The notes under the pieces: model-generated
Told to the model about the DNA's origin: nothing
What the model saw: only the letters and a program-made list of their open reading frames with translations
Databases searched by the model: none
Translations under genes and position numbers: made by a program
Shown: positions 41,025 to 50,858 of the stretch, piece by piece
How the letters are laid out: each line of letters begins with the position of its first letter
How positions within the stretch are numbered: position 1 is the stretch's first letter
From: Saccharomycopsis fibuligera x Saccharomycopsis cf. fibuligera
Taxonomy: Eukaryota > Ascomycota > Saccharomycetes > Ascoideales > Saccharomycopsidaceae
Direction of reading: 5' to 3'
DNA: 64,000 nt
Assembly: GCA_001936135.1 (NCBI GenBank)
Contig: CP012813.1
Coordinates: forward strand, 744,001-808,000

Positions 41025-41925
41025 TATTGAGGAGCGATAATGGGATCTTTTTCTTTTCAAAATTTGAACTTTTATATTTTTCTTTCCTCGGGCAGTGGCT
41101 TTCGAGACCTATACCAGGGCTGGTGGCTATCAAGAAGATTGTGGTATTGGAGAAGCGAAGGTGGGCTTGGAGTACGATATTGGACTTTGCAATTGAACCA
41201 AAAGCACAAAAGCAGAACTTGACGAAACTGGATATAGGAAGACAGCAAAAACAGAATCTCAAAAATACTAGAGAGCAAAAAGGAAAGCAGCAAAAAACAA
41301 TAAAAAAAAACAAAAAAAACAGAGGGCTGTCTATTTCTATATATAGTGGAGAGGTCTCCAGCCCGTTTAATCTGCGGCTTGTGTACCGCTACGGCGGGTC
41401 GTGTGCCGGCCGCTGTCTTCGGGGGCCCGTCTACGTAGAACCACGCGGGTGTCTGTGGTGTTCAGGTGTGCTAGGGTGTAGCAGTGCTGAGACTCCATGT
41501 CTGGGCCAGGAATACACGTAATAAGAGTGTTAAGTCTGTTTCATGCTGTCCGTCTGGCCAGTACACGGTGGGCAGTGGGCGGTGCGTGCGTAGCACAGTG
41601 CGCAGCACAGTTCTTGGTAGCCTGCCACCCTCCGTTCCAATTATAGGACTCGCGATGCCTCCAGTCTCAATTGCTCAATTGAGTATCGCAACAGAGATTA
41701 AAATGCAGAAAAGCGTCACGAGATCCCGAGGAAAATCAAAAATCAAAAATCAAAATATTTTTCAGGCCGCGCGCTCGTAACCAGTGACTCAGTAGTAACA
41801 AAATCAGTTTAACCAAATCCACAGCACCATGTTCTACCGCTGGGGTGGTCAATAGCTGAAGGTCCTGGTCTTGTCAAAGCAGTACATATAAACCCATCAA
41901 ACCAATACATAGCAAACTCTTTGTC
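41025..41925. other. Divergent region, wall protein / THR1
   Basis: Holds a TATATA run near 41338, a GC-rich block (about 41380-41480) and the THR1 promoter with a Gcn4 site. An open frame on the plus strand (41012-41521) looks like chance. Confidence 0.55.
41785..41791. promoter_or_regulatory. Gcn4/AP-1 site TGACTCA upstream of THR1
   Basis: Perfect TGACTCA, 135 bases before the THR1 ATG, the usual distance for general amino-acid control. THR1 is a classic Gcn4 target in yeasts, so this is a well-supported candidate. Confidence 0.7.
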
Positions 41926-42993
41926 ATGCCTAGAAACTTCCTTGTCAAGGTCCCAGCTTCCTCTGCCAACATCGGCCCAGGTTTCGATGTGCTTGGGATT
42001 GGTCTCAACTTGTATCTCGAGTTGGCTGTTTCCATTGATCCTGCCAATGCTAAAGACAGTAACCAGGACAAATTCAACTGCAAAATCACTTATGAAGGTG
42101 AAGGCGAAGAAGATGTGCCTCTTGATTCTGACTCAAACTTGGTCACCCGAACCGCTTTGTATGTTTTGAGATGCCATGAGATTAGAGAGTTTCCAATCGG
42201 CACCCATGTTCATGTGAAAAATCCTATTCCTCTTGGTAGAGGTCTTGGGTCTTCTGGAGCTGCTGTTGTCGCTGGTGTCTTGTTGGCTAATGGCGTGGCT
42301 AATTTGAAATTGTCCAAGAGCAGAATGTTGGATTTCTGCTTGATGATTGAGCGTCATCCAGACAACATCACCGCTGCCATGATGGGCGGGTTTGTTGGTT
42401 CTTACTTGAGAGAGTTGAGTGCTTCTGAACTCGAAAGAAAAGAAATCCCATTGGCTGAGGTTCTTCCTCAGCCAGCTGGCGGCTACGACACTGGTTTGAC
42501 TCCTCCAATTCCACCGTTTAAGATTGGCCACCACATCAAGTACGACTGGTGCAAACAAATCAAATGTATTGCCATCATTCCAGACTTTGAGGTGTCCACT
42601 GCTAAATCCAGAGATGTTTTACCACTTGCCTATACTAGACAAGATTTGGTTTTCAACTTGCAAAGACTTGCAGTTCTCACAACCGCTTTGACTAAATCTC
42701 CTCCAGATGCTGAACTCATTTACGCTGCTATGCAAGACAAGGTTCATCAACCATACAGAAAGACTTTGATCCCAGGGCTTTCTGAGATTTTGTCTTCTAT
42801 TACTCCAAACACCTACCCTGGTTTACTTGGAATTTGCTTATCTGGTGCTGGCCCAACTATCCTTGCATTAGCCACTGAAAGATTCGACGAAATCGCTGAA
42901 GCTATTTTACACATCTTCGCAAAGGAAAATATCACTTGTAGATGGAAATTGTTGGAACCAGCTTACGATGGTGCTGTTATCGAAGAGCAGTAG
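41926..42993 (+). CDS. THR1: Homoserine kinase
   Basis: Converts homoserine plus ATP to O-phosphohomoserine in threonine biosynthesis; cytosolic GHMP-superfamily kinase. It has 355 residues (357 in S. cerevisiae). The GHMP motifs are present: VPASSANIGPGFDVLG near residues 9-24, the phosphate loop PLGRGLGSSGAAVVAG near 101-116, and the C-terminal motif LSGAGPTILAL near 305-315. Codon use is strongly biased, with no CTG codon, suggesting high expression. A Gcn4 site lies upstream. The next gene downstream starts 450 bases away and is unrelated. Confidence 0.96.
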   Translation: MPRNFLVKVPASSANIGPGFDVLGIGLNLYLELAVSIDPANAKDSNQDKFNCKITYEGEGEEDVPLDSDSNLVTRTALYVLRCHEIREFPIGTHVHVKNPIPLGRGLGSSGAAVVAGVLLANGVANLKLSKSRMLDFCLMIERHPDNITAAMMGGFVGSYLRELSASELERKEIPLAEVLPQPAGGYDTGLTPPIPPFKIGHHIKYDWCKQIKCIAIIPDFEVSTAKSRDVLPLAYTRQDLVFNLQRLAVLTTALTKSPPDAELIYAAMQDKVHQPYRKTLIPGLSEILSSITPNTYPGLLGICLSGAGPTILALATERFDEIAEAILHIFAKENITCRWKLLEPAYDGAVIEEQ

Positions 42994-43446
42994 ACATTTC
43001 CTTGTATATTTTTTTTTTCTCTTCCTAATCTAATTTTATGATCCATTCTATGACTACTAATGTTTTTGTCTTCTTTTTTCTCTCTCTTTTTCATTACCTA
43101 AAACAACAAACTCACATCATCATTTCTCGATAGACTTCCCTCAACTTTGTAGCATGGTAGCACACCACAATAGCCAGAACTCCGCTACTCTAAGCTTAGG
43201 ACAAAAAACAAATACATTAGCAGCTCCGCTGGCACATCCACACACCGCGCTGCATCTCAGAGTAATCCCAGAAAACAGAAAAACAAAACCGCCAATTCAG
43301 CCAGATAATGCAGAGACAGCCCAATCCAACCCAACCCAACCCCAGTTGTTGCGACGCTTTGGCTTATACCACTTCTGTGTTCTGTTCTTTGTCCCTGATA
43401 TCAAACTACAGCATCAATTCCTGAGAATCAATAATCATCAATAATC
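42994..43446. other. Intergenic, THR1 to VMA16
   Basis: T-rich THR1 terminator, then the VMA16 promoter. The open frame at 43154-43444 lies wholly in the promoter and is not protein-like. Confidence 0.6.
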
Positions 43447-44209
43447 ATGGGCTATCCTGCTTATCTTGTGTATTCTGCTGCTGCAGTAGTCGGTGGTTGT
43501 AAGTATATTGTGGTTTCACTTGCAAGCTAGCTGCTGTTGGCTGTTATCATGATGTGTCTGCGATGACGACAATAATTATGATTATAATAACGGTGACAAT
43601 GCTAATGGCAGAGCATCCAATTCTTGTTACAACCTGAATTTAAGGAACTAAGTCTAACATCTCAATATAGATCTTTTATTCACTGGTAACGGTGAAACAT
43701 TCAACTTTGGTGAATTTCTTGAAACTACCTCTCCTTACCTATGGGCAAACTTGGGGATTATTGCCTGTATAGGCTTCAGTGTCATTGGTGCTGCATGGGG
43801 CATTTTCATCACTGGTTCTTCCATTATTGGCGCTGGTGTGAAAGCTCCAAGAATTACCACTAAAAACTTGATCTCTATTATTTTTTGTGAAGTTGTGGCA
43901 ATTTACGGTCTCATCATGGCAATCGTGTATACTGCAAAACTCACTAATGCCTCAGCAGAATCGCTATACAGCAAAGATAACTTATATACTGGGTTCTCAT
44001 TATTTTGGGGTGGTATAACTGTTGGGTTGAGTAATTTGCTTTGTGGTATATGTGTTGGGATCACAGGGTCCAATGCCGCTGTTGCTGACGCCGCTGACAG
44101 TTCATTATTTGTCAAAATATTGGTGATTGAAATTTTTGGATCTGTATTGGGTTTGTTTGGTTTGATTGTTGGTTTATTGATGGGCGGTAAAGCTAATGAG
44201 TTTAGCTAG
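43447..44209 (+). CDS. VMA16: V-ATPase proteolipid c'' subunit, two exons
   Basis: Subunit c'' of the membrane Vo rotor of the vacuolar H+-ATPase. Exons 43447-43498 and 43671-44209 give 196 residues; the intron begins GTAAGT, has a CTAAC branch and ends TATAG, splitting a Tyr codon. The highly conserved [32 protein letters not shown] and [11 protein letters not shown] motifs are present; the Glu in FCEVV is the essential proton-carrying residue. Four to five hydrophobic helices are seen, and the last ends in a Gly-rich membrane segment. Without splicing, the N-terminal helix would be lost. Confidence 0.95.
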
Positions 44210-45092
44210 ACTGTTCTTTTCAATTCTACAAACAAAAAAAATAAAAAACCAAAAAAATAAAAAAATGAAAAAGTATCGAAATACATCTACTGCATCTTCA
44301 GTCTCAATGGATTCTTCACCAAACTATCAGAACAAACAAAAAAGTTCCGTTCATTGAATACCAATGGTCAAAATTACCGATATCAAAACACATACATTTA
44401 TTTAGTGCCATTGACACATTGGCACAAGCTTAGCATCAGTCGAACCGAAACGTTTCACATGAGTCTTTTCAATGACCATTATGTTTAGAGAGACATAATG
44501 GTCACGATAACACACATCAAAACCTCTATTCTCCTATCAATCTCTTTTTGCCTTTTCTTTTTTATTACCGGTTATTTTGTTTTTATTTCTTTTCTTTATT
44601 TTTTTTATTTTGTTTCACAGTATCTACGATTAATCAACTTTACAGCTTCAAGAAGTTATTTCAAAAGTTACAAATTGCATGCGTAGGTAAAAGTCCAGTA
44701 GGTAGATGGGTGGCGCAAAATTATTTAACACAACAATATTGGTACCAGGCCACATGAAATAAAAGCACAGCAACAGTAAAAAAAAGAGCGGGAAAAGGAA
44801 ACAAACAATATATTATAACAGTATATAATTCACAAAAATATCTCTACTCCGTAAGACCATCACCAAACTACCCTCCACCATCGTTTCTTAAATAAAAAAC
44901 ACAAATCTTAACGTCAATGATAGGAAACACTGTTCCAACCGCCTCAATATACACGCAAATAATGCAAACTTGAATTTCTAGCTAAATTTTTTGTTTTTTT
45001 GTTATTTTGTTTGTTTGTTTGTTTAACTGTACTTTCAAGAATTATTTTTTTTTTGTTTTTTGTTTTTTCATTCAATTTGATCTGATATTCAT
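44210..45092. other. Convergent intergenic region VMA16 / ELF1
   Basis: 883 bases. It contains a 6-bp inverted repeat (GTGCCA facing TGGCAC, about 44405-44425), a 12-bp perfect hairpin (44473-44504) and T-rich sequence near ELF1. No protein-like frame. Confidence 0.55.
44473..44504. repeat. Perfect 12-bp inverted repeat with 8-base loop
   Basis: Arms 44473-44484 (TGACCATTATGT) and 44493-44504 (its exact reverse complement) around an 8-base loop. Strong enough to form a hairpin in RNA or a palindromic protein site; it lies about 264 bases past the VMA16 stop. Confidence 0.8.
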
Positions 45093-45530
45093 TTACTCAC
45101 TATCGTACTCATCCTCGGCCGCATTCGAAGCACTTGGATTGAATTCTCTATCCTCATCATCTTCATTTTGTCCCGTCCCATATTTAGAAGCATCATCTTT
45201 GGTTTCATTAAGATCTTCACAAACATCCACCCAATCAGAATACACATCCACTGGTGCGCTAAGAACACTGATGGTTGTTTGAAACGTTTGCCCGCAAACT
45301 TTACATTTCAATGACCCAATTAGCGCTTTTTTGTCTAACGTGCAGATTACTGATTTTTCATGATTGCAAAAAAGACAACTGAAAGTCGCTTCTAATTTTG
45401 GCTTTAAGTACTTGGTTGGTTTTCTGGCTGACTTTTTTCTACCCTTTAAATTGACATGTTAGTATTTTTTGAAATCTCACTGCGGTACATCCCAAAGTAC
45501 GTAAGAATCATCAAAAAAAAATCTTACCAT
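45093..45530 (-). CDS. ELF1: Transcription elongation factor ELF1, two exons
   Basis: Zinc-ribbon chromatin elongation factor that travels with RNA polymerase II. Exon 1 (45528-45530) is only the ATG; the intron (45444-45527) begins GTAAGA, has TACTAAC near its end and closes at AAAG; exon 2 is 45093-45443. The joined protein of 117 residues starts MGRKKSARKPTK, as in other Elf1 proteins. Zinc ligands are CLFC and CKVC, with the conserved SVICTLDKK between and PVDVYSDWVD after. The acidic C-terminal tail is shorter than in S. cerevisiae. Because the conserved protein starts Met-Gly-Arg and the Gly codon follows the acceptor exactly, the one-codon exon is well supported. Confidence 0.9.
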
Positions 45531-45774
45531 TTCAGTACTCTAGCTAGCGTCTTTGGCCCAATTCTTTCCAAAGTTGACTACTTCATCGAGTCGCCGCTGC
45601 TGCTCTTCTTGTTCTGTTTTTATGTTTTCGTAGCTTTGCAGCCATCGTTAGTATCAATTTTGGGGTCACCCGGTAAATATCTCTTATGCGATATTACGCA
45701 TGCGAATGTGAGATGGATGTGACGAACGATAAAAAAAAAATTTTTTTTATTTCGAAGAGATGAGTTTGAAAAAC

Positions 45775-45805
<31 letters not shown>

Positions 45806-45889
45806 TCATACTATAGAATAATAAGCAGCTAACTTATATCAAGCCCTAAAGCTCAAAATAACATAATATATAAACAATAATATTTCAAT
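45531..45889. other. Divergent promoter ELF1 / CIC1
   Basis: 359 bases shared by two outward-facing genes, with RRPE- and PAC-like sites on the CIC1 side and an A-run (about 45779-45803). Confidence 0.65.
45731..45764 (+). promoter_or_regulatory. RRPE-like and PAC-like pair before CIC1
   Basis: An A-run running directly into a T-run (45731-45748), containing AAAAATTTTT, is followed at 45759-45764 by GATGAG. This pair (RRPE plus PAC) marks ribosome-biogenesis promoters in yeasts, and CIC1 is a ribosome-assembly gene. The distance to the ATG is about 125 bases. Confidence 0.55.
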
Positions 45890-47431
45890 ATGCCTCCAAG
45901 AAAATCCAGAAATTCTCAAAAGAATGCCATCGGCTCCCCTCTCAGATCTCCAAAGACCGTGAAAAAGAATGCAAAGAGTGCCAGTGAAAAAAACGCATCT
46001 AAGAATTTGATTGAAGACATCAAATCTGCTGAAAAGGTAGCAGAAGAACAACAGCAGCAAAAAGAAACTCCAAAAGAAACTAAACAACAGAATACTCCAA
46101 AAAAGAAAAATGCAAAGGCTACCAAGGGTAAAGCACCAGCATCTAAAGATAATTCTGCTGCTCCTGCTGCTGCTCCTGCTGTTGCTCCTGCTGCTAGCAG
46201 TTTGGTAAGCTCAAAACTTTTGAACTCTGCGGTAGATGAATTAGTCAAATACTCTGAAAGACAAATTAAAGAACAACAAGAAAAGGAAAGCAAAAATGGT
46301 AAAGCTAAGTTGTTTGATAGCGAAGATTACAATGACGAAACTGTTGTCGCTAAAGATCTTGATTTAGTTATTCAATTTAAAAAATTCTTGTCTTCTGATT
46401 TATCTTTGAAACCAAAATTAATCAAATTGGCCCACTCTTTGTATCCAATTGACAACAAAGCCAAAGAAGAAGATGAAGAAGCAAGTGAAGTGACAGATTT
46501 CAAGATTTGTTTGATTGTTAGAGATGGCGTTATAACTTCCGAAGAAGAATTGGAAAAAATCGAGCAAGCCAAGATTCCATTTTTGAGTAAGATTCTTCCA
46601 TTCCAGGAATTATATAAAGAATACAAAACATACGACAAAAAGAGACAGTTATTAAAAAGTTATGATCTCTTTTTGGCTGATGATGGTGTGATAACTAACT
46701 TGCCAAGTATCTTGGGTAAAACTTTTTATCAAACTTATAAAGCTCCAATTCCTATTAAAATTGTGTCTTCTACCAATTTGAAATCATCTGACAAGAAGAA
46801 ACAATTTTCCATTGAAACTGCCAAGAACAAAATTAACCAAGTTTTAAATTCTGTTAGCTACTTGCTTCCAGTCAGCAGTAACATCACCATTAAAGTGGGT
46901 AATGTCTCCAAGTTATCTAAACAAGAAAACTTGGACAACTTGCTCCTTACTTTGAACCATTTCGAAGATTCCAAATTCAATAATAAAGAAAGCAATGCTA
47001 TTAGAGCTGTATATTTGAAGTTGAGATCTTCTCCAGCTTTGCCATTATACTATGATGAAACCTTATACTTGTCCGAGTCTGATGTTGTTGAAAAGAATGA
47101 CAAAGATGCTGCTGCTACTAAGGAAGCTAAAGAAGATGCAGTTGAAACAGATAAAGAATACATTGTTGGTAATGAGCAGGTCATTGCTAAGGGGGTTAAA
47201 TTGTCCAAGTTTGAACAAAGTTTGTTGGAATTAGGTCAATTTGAAGAAAAACCAGAGTTTTTACAAAAGAAATTGAAGAATGCTGAAAAACAAAAGAATG
47301 GAAAAAAGAGAACTGCTGAAGATGCTAACGGCGACAAGAAAGAGAAAGATGAAAAGAAAGATGATGTCAGTGAAAAAAGCGACAAAAAAAACGCTGACAA
47401 GACCAAAAAGAGAAAGAAGACTAAGGCTTAA
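45890..47431 (+). CDS. CIC1: 60S assembly factor CIC1/NSA3 (ribosomal-L1 domain)
   Basis: Nucleolar protein of 513 residues that helps process pre-60S particles (ITS2 region). N-terminal part: Lys/Ala/Gln-rich, with nuclear-localisation-like basic clusters and an Ala/Pro run. Centre (about 105-370): ribosomal protein L1-like fold, with KICLIVRD, YDLFLADDGVI and LGKTFYQTYKAPIPI motifs, as in Cic1/RSL1D1. C-terminal 90 residues are Lys/Glu-rich. It could instead be Utp30, which shares the domain, but Utp30 is much shorter, and the long basic ends favour Cic1. The RRPE/PAC promoter supports ribosome biogenesis. Confidence 0.8.
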   Translation: MPPRKSRNSQKNAIGSPLRSPKTVKKNAKSASEKNASKNLIEDIKSAEKVAEEQQQQKETPKETKQQNTPKKKNAKATKGKAPASKDNSAAPAAAPAVAPAASSLVSSKLLNSAVDELVKYSERQIKEQQEKESKNGKAKLFDSEDYNDETVVAKDLDLVIQFKKFLSSDLSLKPKLIKLAHSLYPIDNKAKEEDEEASEVTDFKICLIVRDGVITSEEELEKIEQAKIPFLSKILPFQELYKEYKTYDKKRQLLKSYDLFLADDGVITNLPSILGKTFYQTYKAPIPIKIVSSTNLKSSDKKKQFSIETAKNKINQVLNSVSYLLPVSSNITIKVGNVSKLSKQENLDNLLLTLNHFEDSKFNNKESNAIRAVYLKLRSSPALPLYYDETLYLSESDVVEKNDKDAAATKEAKEDAVETDKEYIVGNEQVIAKGVKLSKFEQSLLELGQFEEKPEFLQKKLKNAEKQKNGKKRTAEDANGDKKEKDEKKDDVSEKSDKKNADKTKKRKKTKA

Positions 47432-47753
47432 TTTTTATGCATTTTTTATTATTTTCAGTCATCTGTGGGTTTTGTAACTTACGCGTTTACCAGTTTTTTT
47501 TTCCAAATTTTTCAATTCCTTTCCTTTTTATTTGATGTCACTCATATTCTGTTTTGTTTTGTTTTTTTTTAATAGATTTCAATGTGCATTAGCCAAATAT
47601 ATGCGAAAAGTGCAAAAAAGTACAAAACGTTATGAATAACAATTGTAAAAAGCTAGTTGTGTATCTAGCAAAAGTTAAACTAGATATCGTCAAGAGAGGG
47701 GGGGGTATAATGTTATTAGTAAGTATCATTAAATTAAATATTCGTCACAAGAA
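47432..47753. other. Convergent intergenic region CIC1 / TGL4
   Basis: About 320 bases of T-rich terminator sequence; an unusual G-run of nine lies at 47697-47705. No gene seen. Confidence 0.65.
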
Positions 47754-50228
47754 TCATTCGTTTTTTGTGTCTGCATTATGCGAATCCTGTTTAGAATTTT
47801 TTTTTTTCAAATCTGCATCTTGCACAGCCTTTTGAATGCTGAACTTTTTGAGCGTTCTTGTAGGAGATTCACCTGCATCTTTTCCTCTAATGCTACCCTT
47901 ATATGTATCATCTTTTGCGTTTGTATACTCTAACCCACTATGAGGTGACACTGGCTGTAAATCATTCAAACTTATCCATTTTGGCTCCTTGGTTTTTCTT
48001 CTCAACATTGTTTGCTCAAATGAAGGCTTTGTAGGAGCCGGTGCTGAAGACATTGCTAAGGTGAAATTGTTTTTGTCGTTGTTCTCTTGTCTCAGAGATA
48101 ATGTGGGTAAATTTGTTGATAGTGAAGATGGAGACGAAGTTGTTTTCGAGGAATAATATTTCAGGATAGTATTGGTTGGATTTTCAGCATCTGATGCTGA
48201 CATTGTGTCTCTGGATTTCAGATGTCTCAACGCTGATACTGACCCATGGCGCTTCAAGAAATTTGGTCCTGAGCTGCCTCTAATATTGCCATGAGATACT
48301 GATCTGGTGGTGCCAAACGTTGAAGTTAAACTCTCTGATCTTTGCCTGTGAAGTAATGCAGTAGAGTTACGTTTGGGCTCTTTGACAGCTTCACCAAATA
48401 GAGTCTCTTTGACAAACATATCATCCTCTGAGTGATTACTGTCAGAGTCAACCGGTGAATTTACTAGCGCTAGACATATCCCAGTCATGTTGACTTTGTT
48501 GGAGATCAACTTGGATCTAACTCGAGAGATCGCCTTGTCTAACAAAAACTCAACGAAACAATGATTATGAATCAAGCCGAGTTTGGGCCATGTAGATCTT
48601 GCCCCTCGTACTGCTGCGTCTAGGATAAACTGAGGGGTCGGGTTCTTCAAAACCTTGTCAAGTTCAGTTATTCTCAAATCAGGAAGAATCGTTATATCTC
48701 CAGAGTATTTTTGAGTTAATATTGACTTCAACTTTTTCGACATATTTCTAGCTATCCCTAGCTCCTGACTGATATCAAGATAATGTATTATCTCAGATGT
48801 AGCTTGCTTGTAAATACTGTTGAAGTAACTTTTAACTTTAGCGCTGAGTTCATGCTCAATTTCACCTCCAACACAAGTCAATGACAATTTCAAAAAAGGT
48901 GCTACATGAGGATTAACTTGGCACGCTATAATATGGTCAACATTAAACATCTCTGATAATCGAGTTATGGGTAGGTCATTGTCCACCGATCCATCAACAA
49001 ACTTAACAGATATATGATTCCATTCACGTATTTTGCCGTTAATAGAGTCTTTTTCATAAATTATTGTTGACGGAAACACCCCTGGTAAAGCACAGGAAGC
49101 GCATACTGCAGACCAAATCAACACATTCGGAGCAGTGATATAGTTGAGCAATCGCGGCTGCTCATGAAAGCTCGCTGGCGATACAGTAACGTTCAATATT
49201 CTTCCCGTTCTGTTATAAGCTTCTCGAAAAGTAAGAGATCCCAAAAAGCTCTTCATTGTTTGGATCAAATAAGAACTGTCAAAAAAATTACCAGTTCTTA
49301 GAAATCTTAACACATTCACAAAAACGGACTGTTTGCTCCGTTTCTCTTTAATCCTGTTTTCTTCACTATCACTGAATATCATGAATTCTTTGTTCAAAAC
49401 TTCAGCAAGCAATTCATCGACTTCTTCAGGTGTATGCACTGACAAGATACTAGCGACAATGGCGCCCGCTGAACTTCCAGAAACAATTTTTGGTAACAAA
49501 TCTTGTTCTAGTAAAGTTGATAGAACTCCGATATGAAAAAGCCCAAAGCAACCACCTCCACTTAACACTAATGCAGTTCTACCAATGGCTTTCCTTGTTT
49601 GTATAAGCATACCTAAAATGTAGCGGTCATCCAAGCCGGTAATGACCGATTCGTCAATAAGACAGTTTATCGATAATTCACATTCTTCTAAATAATCCTC
49701 AATCAAATTTTTCGTACCAACAAGGCTATGTCGGTATAGGTTCACATTTCCAATGTTACCAATATTTCTTGTCCATGTGGTTCTGATTAAATAAAGAAGT
49801 TTTTTGTAGTCTTTTCTTGTTCTTGTGTATCTGAGCTGATTTAGCCGAAGAGTTATTAGCTCATAGTCATATAAATCCGAAACAGGATTTTGCTTCCATT
49901 TTTGATTTCCCAATAAGGTATCTAGCTTCAAAGATAATTCTTTCCATTCGTCGTAAGATACTGCAACTTTTTGCTGTGCTATAAGCGAGTTTATCACCGC
50001 TTCTGATTCTGAGGGCGGACCAAGCAAATGTTTGGATATTGGCAACGTTCGTAAAACACTGGACATTAAGGTGAGACCTAAATCAAAGGCCAAACCCACA
50101 TTTGACATCATGGCTTTAGCTGAGCTTTTCTTACCGTAGGTTTGTTCATCATCGATATCGTGCGAAGATATATGGCGCTTAATAAGACGCTGTGTTAGAC
50201 TCTGCTCTAAGGGCAAGGTTTGTGACAT
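47754..50228 (-). CDS. TGL4: Patatin-type triacylglycerol lipase, TGL4-like
   Basis: Lipid-droplet lipase/acyltransferase that mobilises stored triacylglycerol; Tgl4 in yeast is activated by Cdk1 to feed bud growth. ATG 50228 gives 824 residues. The patatin dyad is complete: oxyanion GGGCFG, nucleophile GSSAG (Ser about residue 252) and catalytic Asp in KFVDGSVDNDLP (about 413). Further Tgl4-like blocks are NIGNVNLYRHS, TFREAYNRTGRILNVTVSPAS and SGDITILPD. The C-terminal 200 residues are Ser/Arg-rich and may be phosphorylated. The reading frame stays open about 45 codons upstream of this ATG with protein-like sequence but no ATG, so a short upstream exon or non-AUG start is possible. It diverges from the HPPD gene. 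Confidence 0.88.
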   Translation of the reverse strand: MSQTLPLEQSLTQRLIKRHISSHDIDDEQTYGKKSSAKAMMSNVGLAFDLGLTLMSSVLRTLPISKHLLGPPSESEAVINSLIAQQKVAVSYDEWKELSLKLDTLLGNQKWKQNPVSDLYDYELITLRLNQLRYTRTRKDYKKLLYLIRTTWTRNIGNIGNVNLYRHSLVGTKNLIEDYLEECELSINCLIDESVITGLDDRYILGMLIQTRKAIGRTALVLSGGGCFGLFHIGVLSTLLEQDLLPKIVSGSSAGAIVASILSVHTPEEVDELLAEVLNKEFMIFSDSEENRIKEKRSKQSVFVNVLRFLRTGNFFDSSYLIQTMKSFLGSLTFREAYNRTGRILNVTVSPASFHEQPRLLNYITAPNVLIWSAVCASCALPGVFPSTIIYEKDSINGKIREWNHISVKFVDGSVDNDLPITRLSEMFNVDHIIACQVNPHVAPFLKLSLTCVGGEIEHELSAKVKSYFNSIYKQATSEIIHYLDISQELGIARNMSKKLKSILTQKYSGDITILPDLRITELDKVLKNPTPQFILDAAVRGARSTWPKLGLIHNHCFVEFLLDKAISRVRSKLISNKVNMTGICLALVNSPVDSDSNHSEDDMFVKETLFGEAVKEPKRNSTALLHRQRSESLTSTFGTTRSVSHGNIRGSSGPNFLKRHGSVSALRHLKSRDTMSASDAENPTNTILKYYSSKTTSSPSSLSTNLPTLSLRQENNDKNNFTLAMSSAPAPTKPSFEQTMLRRKTKEPKWISLNDLQPVSPHSGLEYTNAKDDTYKGSIRGKDAGESPTRTLKKFSIQKAVQDADLKKKNSKQDSHNADTKNE

Positions 50229-50858
50229 TTTCAATGCTTTTTGAAAAGTGAAGCTGGGCGCGTCTAGAAGCGATCTTTTAGTTGCAGTCCTGCAAAAGCT
50301 TTCTCTTTGCTGACAAGCCAAATACTCATAAATTCTCTGGTAATATGTAATTGTTGCAAGAGAGATTTGTTAAAGACATATAAGAAGTTATGCCGAATAA
50401 CCTTGTTGTCTGGAGTGCAGCAGCGATGATGGTTCCTCTATTTGGTGTGTGCATCCTGGCCTTCTCGCCTTTACCCGCCTCGTCCTTCTAGTGAGGGGCG
50501 TGCATATGACAACAAACCCGTGTATGTGGTATCTGCATTAGGATAGTAAATTTTGAAACAACTTTCGTTTCTCCATATCATATGGCCAGCCGTGCTTATC
50601 TCCGCCGGATTGACAGCTGTGCCAACATGCATCAAAAATGACATGATATCCACAAATAGCCTGGCAAGTTTGTGCTAGCTAATCATGTATTTGTCAAGCA
50701 CCTATATGAGCTAACTTTTCAGATATTTAAACACAATGGTGGTAAACCTTTTCTTACGCTGAGGATCAACAGATCACTTTGAACACATAAAATACTTACA
50801 AAACATAATTATTTAACAGATCATAATAAAAAAAAAATTAAAAAACTATTCTTGGAAA
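50229..50858. other. Divergent region TGL4 / HPPD
   Basis: Left part is the open TGL4 upstream frame (to about 50363); the rest is promoter DNA with A-rich sequence just before the HPPD ATG. No further gene. Confidence 0.55.

Noticed and set aside
41012-41521. 169-codon open frame antisense to and upstream of the wall-protein gene
   Set aside because: Low-complexity Lys/Gln run, then GC-rich translation with many Cys and Arg; overlaps a well-supported gene on the other strand and a promoter.
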